64,000 nucleotides of DNA, from positions 62,001 to 126,000 of the forward strand of contig NZ_OXCQ01000001.1 of assembly GCF_900411395.1 (NCBI RefSeq), in the 5' to 3' direction. Position numbers and translations under genes: made by a program. Below the pieces are notes generated by a model, which did not search any database, was not told the DNA's origin, and saw nothing but the letters and a program-made list of their open reading frames with translations. Positions 17,800 to 26,513 of this stretch are shown here, in pieces; position 1 is the stretch's first letter; each line of letters starts with the position of its first letter. This DNA comes from Streptococcus sp. 596553. Lineage in GTDB: Bacteria > Bacillota > Bacilli > Lactobacillales > Streptococcaceae.

Positions 17800-18357
17800 A
17801 TGTCTGAACGTAGAATCTCTGAAAAGTCTCTTGAAAATCTCAGAAAATCAAACCAAGAATCCAATTTATTAACCAGAGAAGCCATTGAAACAGCCCTCTT
17901 GCAACTCTTGGAAAAAAAAGACTTGACCAAGATTAGTATTTCTGAATTGGTCAAACGTGCAGGCGTTTCGCGTGCAGCCTTTTATCGCAATTATGATTCC
18001 AAAGAGGAGATTTTAGAGAGCGTCTTTAAAAGAACTGTCCATAATATCATGGAACAGTTGCATCATTATGATTTAAAGACAGACCTTTATCTGGTCTGGG
18101 TTCACCTTTTCCGGGAGGCCAGAAAGGAAGCCAGAGTGATTCAACTGGCCTTGGATTACCATCTGGAAAAAATCTTTGTCCAAGCCATGCAGGAATTTCT
18201 AGAAAAATACCATGGAAAATCAAAAGGTGTCAGCTCTTATCTTCATTCCTTTTGGAGCTCGGCCATCGTCTCTGTCCTTCTAAAATGGATCAAGGATGGC
18301 ATGAAGGTACCTGCTGAAAAGATAGCGGATTTAGGTTTACCATTTTTTAAAAAATAG
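17800..18357 (+). CDS. TetR/AcrR family transcriptional regulator
   Basis: A 185-residue regulator. Its helix-turn-helix lies at about residues 45-65 (ISISELVKRAGVSRAAFYRNYDSKEEIL), the classic TetR spacing with the FYRNYDSKEE tail. The C-terminal helices form the ligand and dimer domain. The ATG used has no good Shine-Dalgarno. Divergent placement from the DegV fatty-acid-binding gene suggests that gene as its target, with a fatty acid or acyl-CoA as a possible ligand; this is inference. The dCMP deaminase gene follows by 18 bp. Confidence 0.88.
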   Translation: MSERRISEKSLENLRKSNQESNLLTREAIETALLQLLEKKDLTKISISELVKRAGVSRAAFYRNYDSKEEILESVFKRTVHNIMEQLHHYDLKTDLYLVWVHLFREARKEARVIQLALDYHLEKIFVQAMQEFLEKYHGKSKGVSSYLHSFWSSAIVSVLLKWIKDGMKVPAEKIADLGLPFFKK

Positions 18358-18375
18358 AGAAAAAGGAGAAGAGAT

Positions 18376-18843
18376 ATGACTGAAAAGAGACTGGCCTGGG
18401 ATGAGTATTTTGCAGCCCAAGCCCTACTAATTGCCAATCGTTCCACTTGTAAACGCGCTAAAGTGGGTGCAATTCTGGTTAAGGATAATAAGGTGATTTC
18501 CACTGGTTACAATGGTTCGGTGTCAGGTACCGAGCATTGTATTGATCACGAATGTCTGGTCATCGAAGGCCACTGTGTTCGCACCCTTCACGCTGAGGTC
18601 AATGCTATCCTTCAAGGTGCAGAACGCGGTGTTCCTAAAGGCTTTACAGCCTATGTGACCCACTTTCCTTGTCTAAACTGTACAAAACAATTGCTTCAGG
18701 TCGGCTGCAAGCGCGTGGTTTATATCAACCAGTACCGAATGGACGACTACGCCCAATACCTTTATCAAGAAAAAGGGACAGAATTAACCCATTTACCACT
18801 TGAGACAGTACAGGTAGCTCTTAAAGAGGCTGATTTAATGTAA
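18376..18843 (+). CDS. comEB: deoxycytidylate deaminase (ComEB type)
   Basis: A 155-residue zinc enzyme that turns dCMP into dUMP, feeding thymidylate synthesis. The zinc site is complete, with HAEVNAIL (zinc histidine and catalytic glutamate) and FPCLNCTKQLLQVGCK (the PCxxC pair). An N-terminal CKRAKVGAILV loop is also present. It has AAAAGGAG before the ATG and ends at a hairpin before the upp promoter. It is probably transcribed with the TetR gene. Confidence 0.93.
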   Translation: MTEKRLAWDEYFAAQALLIANRSTCKRAKVGAILVKDNKVISTGYNGSVSGTEHCIDHECLVIEGHCVRTLHAEVNAILQGAERGVPKGFTAYVTHFPCLNCTKQLLQVGCKRVVYINQYRMDDYAQYLYQEKGTELTHLPLETVQVALKEADLM

Positions 18844-18860
18844 AAATTATCAAAAATAAA

Positions 18861-18890
18861 TGGTTTAGAAAGATTTTTAAACCGTTTTTT
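18861..18890 (+). terminator. terminator after the dCMP deaminase gene
   Basis: GGTTTA and TAAACC pair around a ten-base loop and lead into TTTTTT. Confidence 0.8.
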
Positions 18891-18898
18891 GGTATAAT
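18889..18898 (+). promoter_or_regulatory. upp promoter, extended -10
   Basis: TGgTATAAT directly after the T run of the preceding terminator, 34 bases before the upp start. Confidence 0.7.
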
Positions 18899-18931
18899 AA
18901 GAAGAATAAATTGAAAGAAGGAATTCCAAAA

Positions 18932-19561
18932 ATGGGAAAAATTGAAGTTATTAATCACCCGCTGATTCAACACAAATTGTCAATCTTGCGTCGTACAGAT
19001 ACTTCTACAAAAGCTTTTCGTGAGCTAGTAGATGAGATTGCAATGTTGATGGGGTATGAAGTACTTCGTGATCTTCCACTAGAAGATGTGGAAATCGAAA
19101 CACCAATTACAAAAACAGTTCAAAAACAATTGGCTGGTAAGAAATTGGCCATCGTTCCAATCTTGCGTGCAGGTATCGGGATGGTTGATGGTCTCTTGAG
19201 CTTGGTTCCAGCTGCTAAAGTTGGTCACATCGGTATGTACCGTGATGAAGAAACGCTTCAACCAGTTGAGTACTTGGTAAAATTGCCTGAAGATATTGAC
19301 CAACGTCAAATTTTTGTGGTAGACCCAATGTTGGCAACAGGTGGATCAGCAATCTTGGCCGTTGATTCGCTTAAAAAACGTGGCGCATCAAATATCAAAT
19401 TTGTCTGCCTTGTATCTGCTCCAGAAGGTGTAAAAGCCCTTCAAGAAGCTCATCCAGATGTAGAAATCTTTACAGCAGCCTTGGATGAACGCTTAAACGA
19501 ACACGGTTATATCGTTCCAGGTCTTGGAGATGCTGGGGATCGCTTGTTCGGTACAAAATAA
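18932..19561 (+). CDS. upp: uracil phosphoribosyltransferase
   Basis: Upp salvages uracil by joining it to PRPP to make UMP. The 209-residue protein has the family opening [20 protein letters not shown], the PRPP-binding loop [12 protein letters not shown] and the uracil-binding tail [18 protein letters not shown]. The ATG at 18932 follows AAGGAATTCC; an upstream in-frame TTG lies before the ribosome site and was not chosen. It is single-gene, upstream of clpP. Confidence 0.97.
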   Translation: MGKIEVINHPLIQHKLSILRRTDTSTKAFRELVDEIAMLMGYEVLRDLPLEDVEIETPITKTVQKQLAGKKLAIVPILRAGIGMVDGLLSLVPAAKVGHIGMYRDEETLQPVEYLVKLPEDIDQRQIFVVDPMLATGGSAILAVDSLKKRGASNIKFVCLVSAPEGVKALQEAHPDVEIFTAALDERLNEHGYIVPGLGDAGDRLFGTK

Positions 19562-19649
19562 AATTAAAAAGAGATTGACTTGGAAAAGAAGTTCCAGTCA
19601 CGAAAGGAGGTTGAGTTTTTGTTTCTGTCTGATGAAAACAGAGCAAAAA

Positions 19650-19705
19650 TTTGACCTTTTTTGACCAAGATATTATAATAGTCTTATCTTCAGTCATTTG
19701 ACCAA
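19650..19705 (+). promoter_or_regulatory. clpP promoter with CtsR operator
   Basis: On the minus strand GGTCAAAAAAGGTCAAA (19650-19666) is a perfect CtsR box. It covers the -35 TTGACC (19651-19656), which lies 17 bp from TATAAT (19674-19679). A third half-site, TTTGACC, follows at about 19696-19702. Heat and protein stress would relieve repression. Confidence 0.92.
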
Positions 19706-19733
19706 CAAAATTAAAACTCAAAAGGAGAAATAA

Positions 19734-20324
19734 ATGATTCCTGTAGTTATTGAACAAACAAGCCGTGGAGAACGTTCCTACGATATTTACTCACGTCTTC
19801 TCAAAGACCGCATCATTATGCTGACTGGTCCAGTTGAAGACAATATGGCTAACTCTGTTATTGCCCAGTTGCTTTTCTTGGATGCCCAAGATAGTACAAA
19901 AGATATTTACCTTTATGTCAATACACCTGGTGGTTCTGTTTCAGCTGGTTTGGCGATCGTTGACACCATGAACTTTATTAAGGCTGATGTCCAAACAATC
20001 GTTATGGGTATGGCTGCATCTATGGGGACGGTTATTGCATCAAGTGGAGCAAAAGGCAAACGTTTCATGCTTCCAAATGCTGAATACATGATTCACCAAC
20101 CAATGGGAGGTACAGGTGGTGGTACCCAACAAACCGATATGGCGATCGCTGCAGAACACTTGCTTAAAACTCGTAATACCTTGGAAAAAATCTTGGCTGA
20201 AAATTCAGGTCAGTCAATGGAAAAAGTCCATGCAGATGCAGAACGTGATAACTGGATGAGCGCCCAAGAAACACTTGAATATGGCTTTATTGATGAAATC
20301 ATGGCCAACAATTCATTGAACTAA
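19734..20324 (+). CDS. clpP: ATP-dependent Clp protease proteolytic subunit
   Basis: ClpP is the barrel-shaped serine protease core that works with ClpC, ClpE or ClpX unfoldases. The 196 residues include the catalytic triad: S96 in GMAASMG, H121 in MIHQPMGG and D172 near AERDNWMS. The short pro-sequence and the VNTPGGSV strand-turn fit the family. It has AAAAGGAG before the ATG, its own CtsR-controlled promoter, and a strong hairpin after the stop. Confidence 0.98.
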   Translation: MIPVVIEQTSRGERSYDIYSRLLKDRIIMLTGPVEDNMANSVIAQLLFLDAQDSTKDIYLYVNTPGGSVSAGLAIVDTMNFIKADVQTIVMGMAASMGTVIASSGAKGKRFMLPNAEYMIHQPMGGTGGGTQQTDMAIAAEHLLKTRNTLEKILAENSGQSMEKVHADAERDNWMSAQETLEYGFIDEIMANNSLN

Positions 20325-20335
20325 TGATTAGAGAA

Positions 20336-20362
20336 GGCAAACTCGACTGGGTTTGCTTTTTT
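20336..20362 (+). terminator. clpP terminator
   Basis: GCAAAC and GTTTGC pair around a short loop, followed by seven T residues. Confidence 0.88.
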
Positions 20363-20371
20363 TGGTATAAT
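20363..20371 (+). promoter_or_regulatory. ylbG promoter, extended -10
   Basis: TGgTATAAT just after the clpP terminator, about 31 bases upstream of the start codon. Confidence 0.65.
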
Positions 20372-20402
20372 AGGGGGAGATTTCTTAGAAAGAGGATTTA
20401 TC

Positions 20403-20669
20403 ATGTTTGAAAAAGTCAATCGATCTGGCTTGATTATCTATCTTTACTATAATCGTGATGCCAAAAAACTGCAGGATTATGGAGATATTACCTATCATTC
20501 CAAGAAACATCGTTACTTACAACTCTATGTTCCAACTCAAGAAGTGGAGCAATTGGTCGGGCGCTTGAGCAAGGAAAAATTTATAAAAAAAGTCAGAGTT
20601 TGTCATATCCAAGAGCTGGAAACACCCTTTGTTGGCAACCTTTACCGAGAAGAAAACGTTATCAGATAA
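20403..20669 (+). CDS. YlbG family protein (DUF2129)
   Basis: An 88-residue cytoplasmic protein of the small YlbG family. It has [37 protein letters not shown] early and the closing [10 protein letters not shown]. The function is not established. The start has AAAGAGG. It lies between clpP and the liv operon on its own promoter; no hairpin separates it from livJ. Confidence 0.85.
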   Translation: MFEKVNRSGLIIYLYYNRDAKKLQDYGDITYHSKKHRYLQLYVPTQEVEQLVGRLSKEKFIKKVRVCHIQELETPFVGNLYREENVIR

Positions 20670-20686
20670 AAAATTAAAGAAAAGTG

Positions 20687-20715
20687 TTGACAATTTTCTG
20701 ATAATTCGGTATATT
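20687..20715 (+). promoter_or_regulatory. livJ promoter with CodY-like box
   Basis: TTGACA (20687-20692), 17 bp, TATATT (20710-20715). The spacer holds AATTTTCTGATAATT (20692-20706), one mismatch from the CodY consensus AATTTTCWGAAAATT. This fits repression by CodY when branched-chain amino acids are plentiful. Confidence 0.8.
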
Positions 20716-20753
20716 CTTAACAGACTATTTAAGAAATAAGGAGACAAAAAAAG

Positions 20754-21914
20754 ATGAAGAAAAAATTTGCCCTATCGTTTGTGGCGCTTGCAAGTGTAGC
20801 ACTTCTTGCAGCCTGTGGAGAAGTGAAGTCTGGAGCAGTCAACACTACTGGTAACTCAGTAGAGGAAAAAACAATCAAAATCGGATTTAACTTCGAAGAA
20901 ACTGGTGCCGTAGCAGCCTACGGAACATCTGAACAAAAAGGTGCCCAACTTGCTGTTGATGAAATCAATGCCGCAGGTGGTATCGATGGAAAACAAATCG
21001 AAGTAGTCGATAAAGATAACAAGTCTGAAACAGCTGAGGCGGCTTCAGTAACAACTAACCTTGTAACTCAATCTAAAGTATCAGCAATCGTAGGACCTGC
21101 GACATCTGGTGCAACTGCAGCCGCGGTAGCAAACGCTACAAAAGCAGGTGTTCCATTGATCTCACCAAGTGCGACGCAAGATGGATTGACTAAAGGTCAA
21201 GATTACCTCTTTATCGGAACTTTCCAAGATAGCTTCCAAGGAAAAATTATCTCAAACTATGTTTCTGAAAAATTAAATGCTAAGAAAGTGGTTCTTTACA
21301 CTGACAATGCCAGTGACTATGCTAAAGGGATTGCTAAATCTTTCCGCGAATCCTACAAGGGTGAGATCGTTGCAGATGAAACTTTCGTAGCAGGTGACAC
21401 AGACTTCCAAGCAGCCCTTACAAAAATGAAAGGGAAAGATTTTGATGCTATCATCGTCCCTGGTTACTACACTGAAGCTGGTAAAATTGTAAACCAAGCG
21501 CGTGGTATGGGAATTGACAAACCAATCGTTGGTGGTGATGGATTCAACGGTGAAGAGTTTGTACAACAAGCAACTGCTGAAAAAGCATCAAACATCTACT
21601 TTATCTCAGGCTTCTCAACTACTGTAGAAGTTTCAGCTAAAGCAAAAGCATTCCTTGATGCATACCGTGCTAAGTACAATGAAGAGCCTTCAACATTTGC
21701 AGCCTTGGCTTATGACTCAGTTCACCTTGTAGCAAACGCAGCAAAAGGTGCTAAAAACTCTGGTGAAATCAAGGATAACCTTGCTAAAACAAAAGATTTT
21801 GAAGGTGTAACTGGTCAAACAAGCTTTGATGCAGACCACAACACAGTCAAAACTGCTTACATGATGACCATGAACAATGGTAAGGTTGAAGCAGCAGAAG
21901 TTGTAAAACCATAA
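20754..21914 (+). CDS. livJ: branched-chain amino acid ABC transporter, substrate-binding lipoprotein
   Basis: A 386-residue periplasmic-binding-type protein anchored as a lipoprotein: the signal peptide ends in LLAAC with C21 as the lipid site. The mature part has the Leu/Ile/Val-binding fold, with IKIGFNFEETGAVAAYG, the AAVANATKAGVPLISPSATQ ligand region and FAALAYDSVHLVANA. It captures leucine, isoleucine or valine outside the cell for LivHMGF. It is the first gene of the operon, with a long hairpin before livH that probably lowers downstream expression. Confidence 0.95.
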   Translation: MKKKFALSFVALASVALLAACGEVKSGAVNTTGNSVEEKTIKIGFNFEETGAVAAYGTSEQKGAQLAVDEINAAGGIDGKQIEVVDKDNKSETAEAASVTTNLVTQSKVSAIVGPATSGATAAAVANATKAGVPLISPSATQDGLTKGQDYLFIGTFQDSFQGKIISNYVSEKLNAKKVVLYTDNASDYAKGIAKSFRESYKGEIVADETFVAGDTDFQAALTKMKGKDFDAIIVPGYYTEAGKIVNQARGMGIDKPIVGGDGFNGEEFVQQATAEKASNIYFISGFSTTVEVSAKAKAFLDAYRAKYNEEPSTFAALAYDSVHLVANAAKGAKNSGEIKDNLAKTKDFEGVTGQTSFDADHNTVKTAYMMTMNNGKVEAAEVVKP

Positions 21915-21925
21915 TAGAAAATGTT

Positions 21926-21962
21926 GAAATAGGGAATGAGACTCGGACTCACTCCCTGTTTC
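21926..21962 (+). terminator. attenuating hairpin between livJ and livH
   Basis: A 15-bp stem with two G-U pairs and a 7-base loop, with no clear T run after it. It is probably a partial terminator or mRNA-stabilising hairpin that sets a high ratio of binding protein to permease. Confidence 0.6.
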
Positions 21963-22029
21963 GATGTTTAAGAACCTATCAAAAAGTGAGGGAAAACCCT
22001 CGGAATTATAAATAGAAAGAGTGAATCTT

Positions 22030-22899
22030 ATGCTCCAACAACTAGTAAATGGTTTGATTCTAGGTAGTGTTTACGCGCTGTTAGCACTAGGATATACCAT
22101 GGTTTACGGAATTATCAAGCTCATCAACTTCGCCCATGGTGATATTTATATGATGGGAGCCTTTATCGGTTATTTCTTGATCAATTCTTTCCAAATGAAT
22201 TTCTTTGTAGCTCTTATTGTAGCGATGCTAGCGACAGCTATTCTTGGTGTCGTGATTGAGTTCCTTGCTTACCGACCTTTGCGTCACTCTACTCGTATTG
22301 CTGTTTTGATTACAGCTATTGGGGTTTCTTTCCTATTGGAGTATGGCATGGTCTATCTGGTTGGTGCCAATACTCGTGCCTTTCCTCAAGCGATTCAAAC
22401 AGTTCGCTATGATTTGGGACCAGTTAGCCTAACAAACGTGCAGTTAATGATCCTGGCCATTTCCTTGATTTTGATGATTTTGTTACAGGTCATTGTCCAA
22501 AAGACTAAGATGGGGAAAGCCATGCGTGCTGTATCTGTAGATAGCGATGCGGCACAATTGATGGGGATCAATGTAAACCGTACGATCAGCTTTACCTTCG
22601 CTTTGGGTTCAGCTCTTGCGGGCGCGGCTGGTGTTCTGATTGCCCTCTATTATAACTCTCTTGAGCCTTTGATGGGGGTTACTCCAGGTCTTAAGTCTTT
22701 CGTTGCTGCAGTACTTGGTGGTATCGGAATTATTCCTGGTGCGGCTCTTGGTGGCTTTGTGATTGGTCTATTGGAAACCTTTGCGACAGCCTTTGGAATG
22801 TCAGACTTCCGTGATGCTATTGTTTATGGAATTTTGTTGTTGATCTTGATTGTCCGCCCAGCTGGTATCCTTGGTAAAAATGTGAAAGAGAAGGTGTAA
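22030..22899 (+). CDS. livH: branched-chain amino acid ABC permease LivH
   Basis: A 289-residue membrane protein with about eight helices. It opens LVNGLILGSVYALLALGYTMVYG followed by INFAHGD, the LivH signature. The EAA-type loop that meets the ATPases lies in KTKMGKAMRAVSVDSDAAQLMGIN. The ATG at 22030 was chosen, with AAAGAG upstream; a GTG nine bases earlier is possible. The family is certain, the exact start less so. Confidence 0.93.
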   Translation: MLQQLVNGLILGSVYALLALGYTMVYGIIKLINFAHGDIYMMGAFIGYFLINSFQMNFFVALIVAMLATAILGVVIEFLAYRPLRHSTRIAVLITAIGVSFLLEYGMVYLVGANTRAFPQAIQTVRYDLGPVSLTNVQLMILAISLILMILLQVIVQKTKMGKAMRAVSVDSDAAQLMGINVNRTISFTFALGSALAGAAGVLIALYYNSLEPLMGVTPGLKSFVAAVLGGIGIIPGAALGGFVIGLLETFATAFGMSDFRDAIVYGILLLILIVRPAGILGKNVKEKV

Positions 22900-22902
22900 G
22901 CG

Positions 22903-23859
22903 ATGAAAGAAAATTTAAAAGTTAATATTCTATGGTTACTCCTTTTGTTAGCTGGCTATGGCTTGATTAGTGTACTGGTTTCAGTCGGAGTACTCAACCT
23001 ATTCTATGTACAGATTTTACAACAAATTGGAATTAATATTATTCTGGCTGTTGGTCTCAACTTAATCGTTGGTTTTTCAGGACAATTTTCACTTGGTCAT
23101 GCTGGTTTCATGGCGATTGGTGCCTATGCCGCTGCTATTATTGGATCTAAATCACCAACCTACGGTGCCTTCTTTGGAGCCATGCTGATAGGTGCTTTGC
23201 TTTCAGGGGCAGTTGCCTTGCTTGTCGGAATTCCAACCTTACGCTTGAAGGGGGACTATCTTGCGGTAGCGACTCTAGGTGTTTCTGAAATTATCCGTAT
23301 CTTTATCATCAATGGTGGAAGCCTTACAAATGGTGCAGCAGGTATCTTAGGGATTCCTAACTTTACAACTTGGCAAATGGTTTACTTCTTTGTCGTGATT
23401 ACAACCATTGCAACCTTGAACTTCTTGCGTAGTCCAATTGGTCGTTCAACCCTCTCCGTTCGTGAAGATGAAATCGCTGCTGAGTCAGTTGGGGTTAATA
23501 CGACTAAAATTAAAATTATCGCCTTTGTCTTTGGTGCTATTACTGCAAGTATTGCAGGATCACTTCAGGCAGGATTTATCGGTTCAGTTGTACCGAAAGA
23601 TTACACCTTCATCAACTCAATCAACGTTTTGATCATTGTTGTATTTGGTGGGCTTGGTTCCATTACAGGTGCCATCGTTTCAGCTATTGTTCTTGGAATT
23701 TTGAATATGCTTCTCCAAGATGTTGCCAGCGTGCGTATGATTATTTATGCTTTGGCCTTGGTATTGGTAATGATTTTCAGACCAGGTGGACTCCTTGGAA
23801 CATGGGAATTGAGCCTATCGCGTTTCTTTAAAAAATCTAAGAAGGAGGAACAAAACTAA
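22903..23859 (+). CDS. livM: branched-chain amino acid ABC permease LivM
   Basis: A 318-residue second permease with about nine helices. Diagnostic segments are GLNLIVGFSGQFSLGHAGFMAIGAY and the coupling loop RSPIGRSTLSVREDEIAAESVGVN. It begins three bases after livH and its stop overlaps the livG start (TAATG). It forms the channel with LivH. Confidence 0.95.
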   Translation: MKENLKVNILWLLLLLAGYGLISVLVSVGVLNLFYVQILQQIGINIILAVGLNLIVGFSGQFSLGHAGFMAIGAYAAAIIGSKSPTYGAFFGAMLIGALLSGAVALLVGIPTLRLKGDYLAVATLGVSEIIRIFIINGGSLTNGAAGILGIPNFTTWQMVYFFVVITTIATLNFLRSPIGRSTLSVREDEIAAESVGVNTTKIKIIAFVFGAITASIAGSLQAGFIGSVVPKDYTFINSINVLIIVVFGGLGSITGAIVSAIVLGILNMLLQDVASVRMIIYALALVLVMIFRPGGLLGTWELSLSRFFKKSKKEEQN

Positions 23860-24623
23860 TGGCATTACTTGAAGTAAAACAGTTAACCAAACATTTTGGC
23901 GGTCTAACAGCTGTTGGAGATGTGACTCTTGAATTGAACGAAGGGGAATTGGTTGGACTAATCGGTCCAAATGGAGCTGGGAAAACTACTCTTTTCAATC
24001 TTTTGACCGGTGTTTATGAACCAAGCGAGGGAACAGTAACCCTAGATGGTCACCTTTTGAATGGAAAGTCACCTTATAAGATTGCTTCTTTGGGACTTGG
24101 ACGTACATTCCAAAATATCCGTCTCTTTAAAGATTTAACAGTTTTAGACAATGTTTTGATTGCTTTTGGTAACCATCACAAACAACATGTTTTTGCTAGT
24201 TTCTTACGCTTACCAGCTTTTTACAAGAGTGAAAAAGAATTAAAGGCTAAAGCTTTGGAATTGCTGAAAATTTTTGATTTAGATGGTGATGCAGAAACGC
24301 TTGCTAAAAACCTTGCCTACGGACAACAACGTCGTTTGGAAATTGTTCGTGCCCTCGCTACAGAACCTAAAATTCTCTTTTTAGATGAACCAGCCGCAGG
24401 TATGAATCCGCAGGAAACAGCAGAATTGACTGAGTTAATTCGTCGTATCAAAGATGAATTTAAAATTACAATCATGCTGATTGAACACGATATGAATCTG
24501 GTCATGGAAGTTACAGAACGCATCTACGTACTTGAATACGGTCGTTTAATTGCTCAAGGAACTCCAGACGAAATTAAGACCAATAAACGTGTTATCGAAG
24601 CTTATCTAGGAGGTGAAGCCTAA
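23859..24623 (+). CDS. livG: branched-chain amino acid ABC ATPase LivG
   Basis: A 254-residue ATPase with Walker A GPNGAGKTT, the LivG-type LGRTFQNIRLF segment, signature AYGQQRRLE, Walker B ILFLDEPAAGMNP and switch histidine IEHDMN. It is translationally coupled to livM and livF by overlapping start and stop codons. Confidence 0.95.
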   Translation: MALLEVKQLTKHFGGLTAVGDVTLELNEGELVGLIGPNGAGKTTLFNLLTGVYEPSEGTVTLDGHLLNGKSPYKIASLGLGRTFQNIRLFKDLTVLDNVLIAFGNHHKQHVFASFLRLPAFYKSEKELKAKALELLKIFDLDGDAETLAKNLAYGQQRRLEIVRALATEPKILFLDEPAAGMNPQETAELTELIRRIKDEFKITIMLIEHDMNLVMEVTERIYVLEYGRLIAQGTPDEIKTNKRVIEAYLGGEA

Positions 24624-25333
24624 TGTCTATGTTAAAAGTTGATAATCTTTCTGTGCATTACGGCATGATCCAAGCAGTCCGTGATGTAAGCTTTGAAGTG
24701 AATGAAGGAGAAGTTGTTTCCCTTATCGGTGCCAATGGTGCTGGTAAAACAACCATTCTCCGTACCTTGTCTGGTTTAGTTAGACCAAGTTCAGGAAAGA
24801 TTGAATTTTTAGGTCAAGAAATCCAAAAGATGCCAGCTCAGAAAATCGTGGCAGGTGGTCTTTCACAAGTACCAGAAGGACGTCACGTCTTCCCTGGCTT
24901 GACTGTTATGGAAAATCTTGAAATGGGAGCTTTCTTAAAGAAAAATCGTGAAGAAAATCAAGCTAATTTGAAGAAGGTTTTCTCACGCTTTCCTCGTCTT
25001 GAAGAACGCAAGAACCAAGATGCAGCCACTCTTTCAGGAGGAGAACAACAAATGCTTGCCATGGGACGTGCTCTTATGTCAACACCAAAACTTCTTCTCT
25101 TAGATGAACCATCAATGGGACTTGCCCCAATCTTTATCCAAGAGATTTTTGATATCATTCAAGATATTCAGAAGCAAGGAACAACCGTCCTCTTGATTGA
25201 ACAAAATGCCAATAAAGCACTCGCAATCTCTGACCGAGGCTATGTACTGGAAACAGGGAAAATCGTTCTATCAGGAACAGGAAAAGAACTCGCCTCATCA
25301 GAAGAAGTCAGAAAAGCATATCTGGGTGGCTAA
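24623..25333 (+). CDS. livF: branched-chain amino acid ABC ATPase LivF
   Basis: A 236-residue ATPase with Walker A GANGAGKTT, the LivF-type VPEGRHVFPGLTVMENL segment, signature LSGGEQQML, Walker B LLLLDEPSMGLAP and switch region IEQNANKAL. It is the last gene of livJHMGF. A GGTCC hairpin follows at once, and then an unusual tandem repeat. Confidence 0.95.
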   Translation: MSMLKVDNLSVHYGMIQAVRDVSFEVNEGEVVSLIGANGAGKTTILRTLSGLVRPSSGKIEFLGQEIQKMPAQKIVAGGLSQVPEGRHVFPGLTVMENLEMGAFLKKNREENQANLKKVFSRFPRLEERKNQDAATLSGGEQQMLAMGRALMSTPKLLLLDEPSMGLAPIFIQEIFDIIQDIQKQGTTVLLIEQNANKALAISDRGYVLETGKIVLSGTGKELASSEEVRKAYLGG

Positions 25334-25356
25334 AAAGGTCCGGGGGACCTTTTTAG
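25332..25356 (+). terminator. liv operon terminator
   Basis: AAAAAGGTCC and GGACCTTTTT form a perfect 10-bp stem with a 3-base loop. The right half is also the first copy of the repeat motif that follows. Confidence 0.85.
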
Positions 25357-25557
25357 TCGGCAGATGAAGATTACGAAGTAATAATCATTATAGTCCAGTG
25401 GACCTTTTTAGTCGGTAGATGGAGATTGCGAAGTAATCTTCGCATAGTCTGGGAGACTAGTTTAGGTTGCGGATGGAAATTACGAAGTAATCATCATTAT
25501 AGTCCAGTGGACCTTTTTAGTCGGCATATTTAGATTGCAAAGCAATATTCATCTACA
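25345..25557 (+). repeat. imperfect 55-bp tandem repeat, about four copies
   Basis: Four units start at about 25345, 25400, 25452 and 25509 (periods 55, 52, 57). Each has GGACCTTTTTAGTCGG or a variant, then AGAT, a G-A-T-T-C/G-CGAAGTAAT block and ATAGTC. The third unit is the most diverged (GGAGACTAGTTTAGG). No frame looks coding. This block fills most of the 417-base gap after livF. Confidence 0.75.
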
Positions 25558-25618
25558 TTGAAAGCTTAATTTCTAATAATTGAAAAAATCGAATGAAAGG
25601 TATCTTGCTTTCATTCAC

Positions 25619-25645
25619 AGAGCTCGATTTTAGAGCTCTTTTTGC
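25619..25645 (+). terminator. hairpin terminator in the gap after the tandem repeat
   Basis: AGAGCTC and GAGCTCT with a 7-base loop, then TTTTTG. A second hairpin (GAATGAAAG / CTTTCATTC) lies just upstream at about 25593-25616. No gene is seen between the liv operon and this site. Confidence 0.7.
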
Positions 25646-25691
25646 TAGCTTATTCATACTTTTCTGAATTTTGAAAAAGAAATGTAAGCGT

Positions 25692-25720
25692 TTGATAGAT
25701 TTACAAAAAGATTGTATAAT
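25692..25720 (+). promoter_or_regulatory. promoter of the CBS-ACT gene
   Basis: TTGATA (25692-25697), 17 bp, TATAAT (25715-25720), 29 bases before the start codon. Confidence 0.75.
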
Positions 25721-25749
25721 AGGGATAAGAATAGAAAAGGAGAAGTCTC

Positions 25750-26406
25750 ATGGCAGTTAAAGATTTTATGACCCGCAAGGTAGTGTACATTAGTCCGGAT
25801 ACAACAGTATCTCATGCAGCAGATTTGATGAGAGAGCAAGGGTTGCACCGCTTGCCTGTTATCGAAAATGATCAATTAGTTGGTTTGGTAACTGAGGGAA
25901 CCATTGCCCAAGCTAGTCCATCAAAAGCAACCAGTCTTTCTATCTATGAGATGAATTATCTTCTGAATAAGACAAAAGTAAAAGATGTCATGATTCGCGA
26001 TGTTGTCACTGTCTCAGGCTATGCCAGTCTTGAGGATGCAACTTATCTGATGTTGAAAAACAAGATTGGTATTCTTCCTGTCGTAGATAACCATCAAGTC
26101 TATGGGGTTATTACAGATCGTGACGTTTTCCAAGCCTTTCTTGAAATTGCTGGCTATGGAGAAGAAGGAATTCGTGTGCGCTTTGTTACGGAAAATGAAG
26201 TTGGCGTTCTTGGTAAGATTGTTTCTCTAATCGTTGAAGAAAATTTGAATATCTCCCATACAGTCAATATTCCGCGTAAGGATGGTAAGGTGATTATCGA
26301 AGTGCAAATCGATGGATCAATTGATTTACCAGCCTTGAAAGAAAAATTTGAAGCAAATGGTATTCAAGTGGAAGAAATCACTCGCACTTCAGCAAAAGTC
26401 TTGTAA
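25750..26406 (+). CDS. CBS-pair and ACT domain protein (AcuB-like)
   Basis: A 218-residue cytoplasmic protein. Two CBS domains fill about residues 1-60 and 75-135 (VKDFMTRKVVYISPDTTVSHAA; KVKDVMIRDVVTVSGYASLEDA), and an ACT-like domain follows (VRFVTENEVGVLGKIVSLIVEENLN). Such proteins sense adenosyl ligands and amino acids; the exact role here is unknown. The start has AAAAGGAG. It has its own promoter and terminator. Confidence 0.85.
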   Translation: MAVKDFMTRKVVYISPDTTVSHAADLMREQGLHRLPVIENDQLVGLVTEGTIAQASPSKATSLSIYEMNYLLNKTKVKDVMIRDVVTVSGYASLEDATYLMLKNKIGILPVVDNHQVYGVITDRDVFQAFLEIAGYGEEGIRVRFVTENEVGVLGKIVSLIVEENLNISHTVNIPRKDGKVIIEVQIDGSIDLPALKEKFEANGIQVEEITRTSAKVL

Positions 26407-26410
26407 GAAG

Positions 26411-26434
26411 GGAAGCCGAAAGGCTTCTTTTTTC
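26411..26434 (+). terminator. terminator of the CBS-ACT gene
   Basis: GAAGCC, GAAA loop, GGCTTC, then six T residues. Confidence 0.88.
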
Positions 26435-26479
26435 ATAAAAAAGGGATTATAGCAAAAGATGGAAAGAAATGATAAAATA

Positions 26480-26488
26480 TGCTATAAT
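26480..26488 (+). promoter_or_regulatory. prfB-ftsEX promoter, extended -10
   Basis: TGcTATAAT, 26 bases before the prfB start codon. Confidence 0.75.
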
Positions 26489-26513
26489 GAAATGATGTAA
26501 AAAAGGAGTATTT

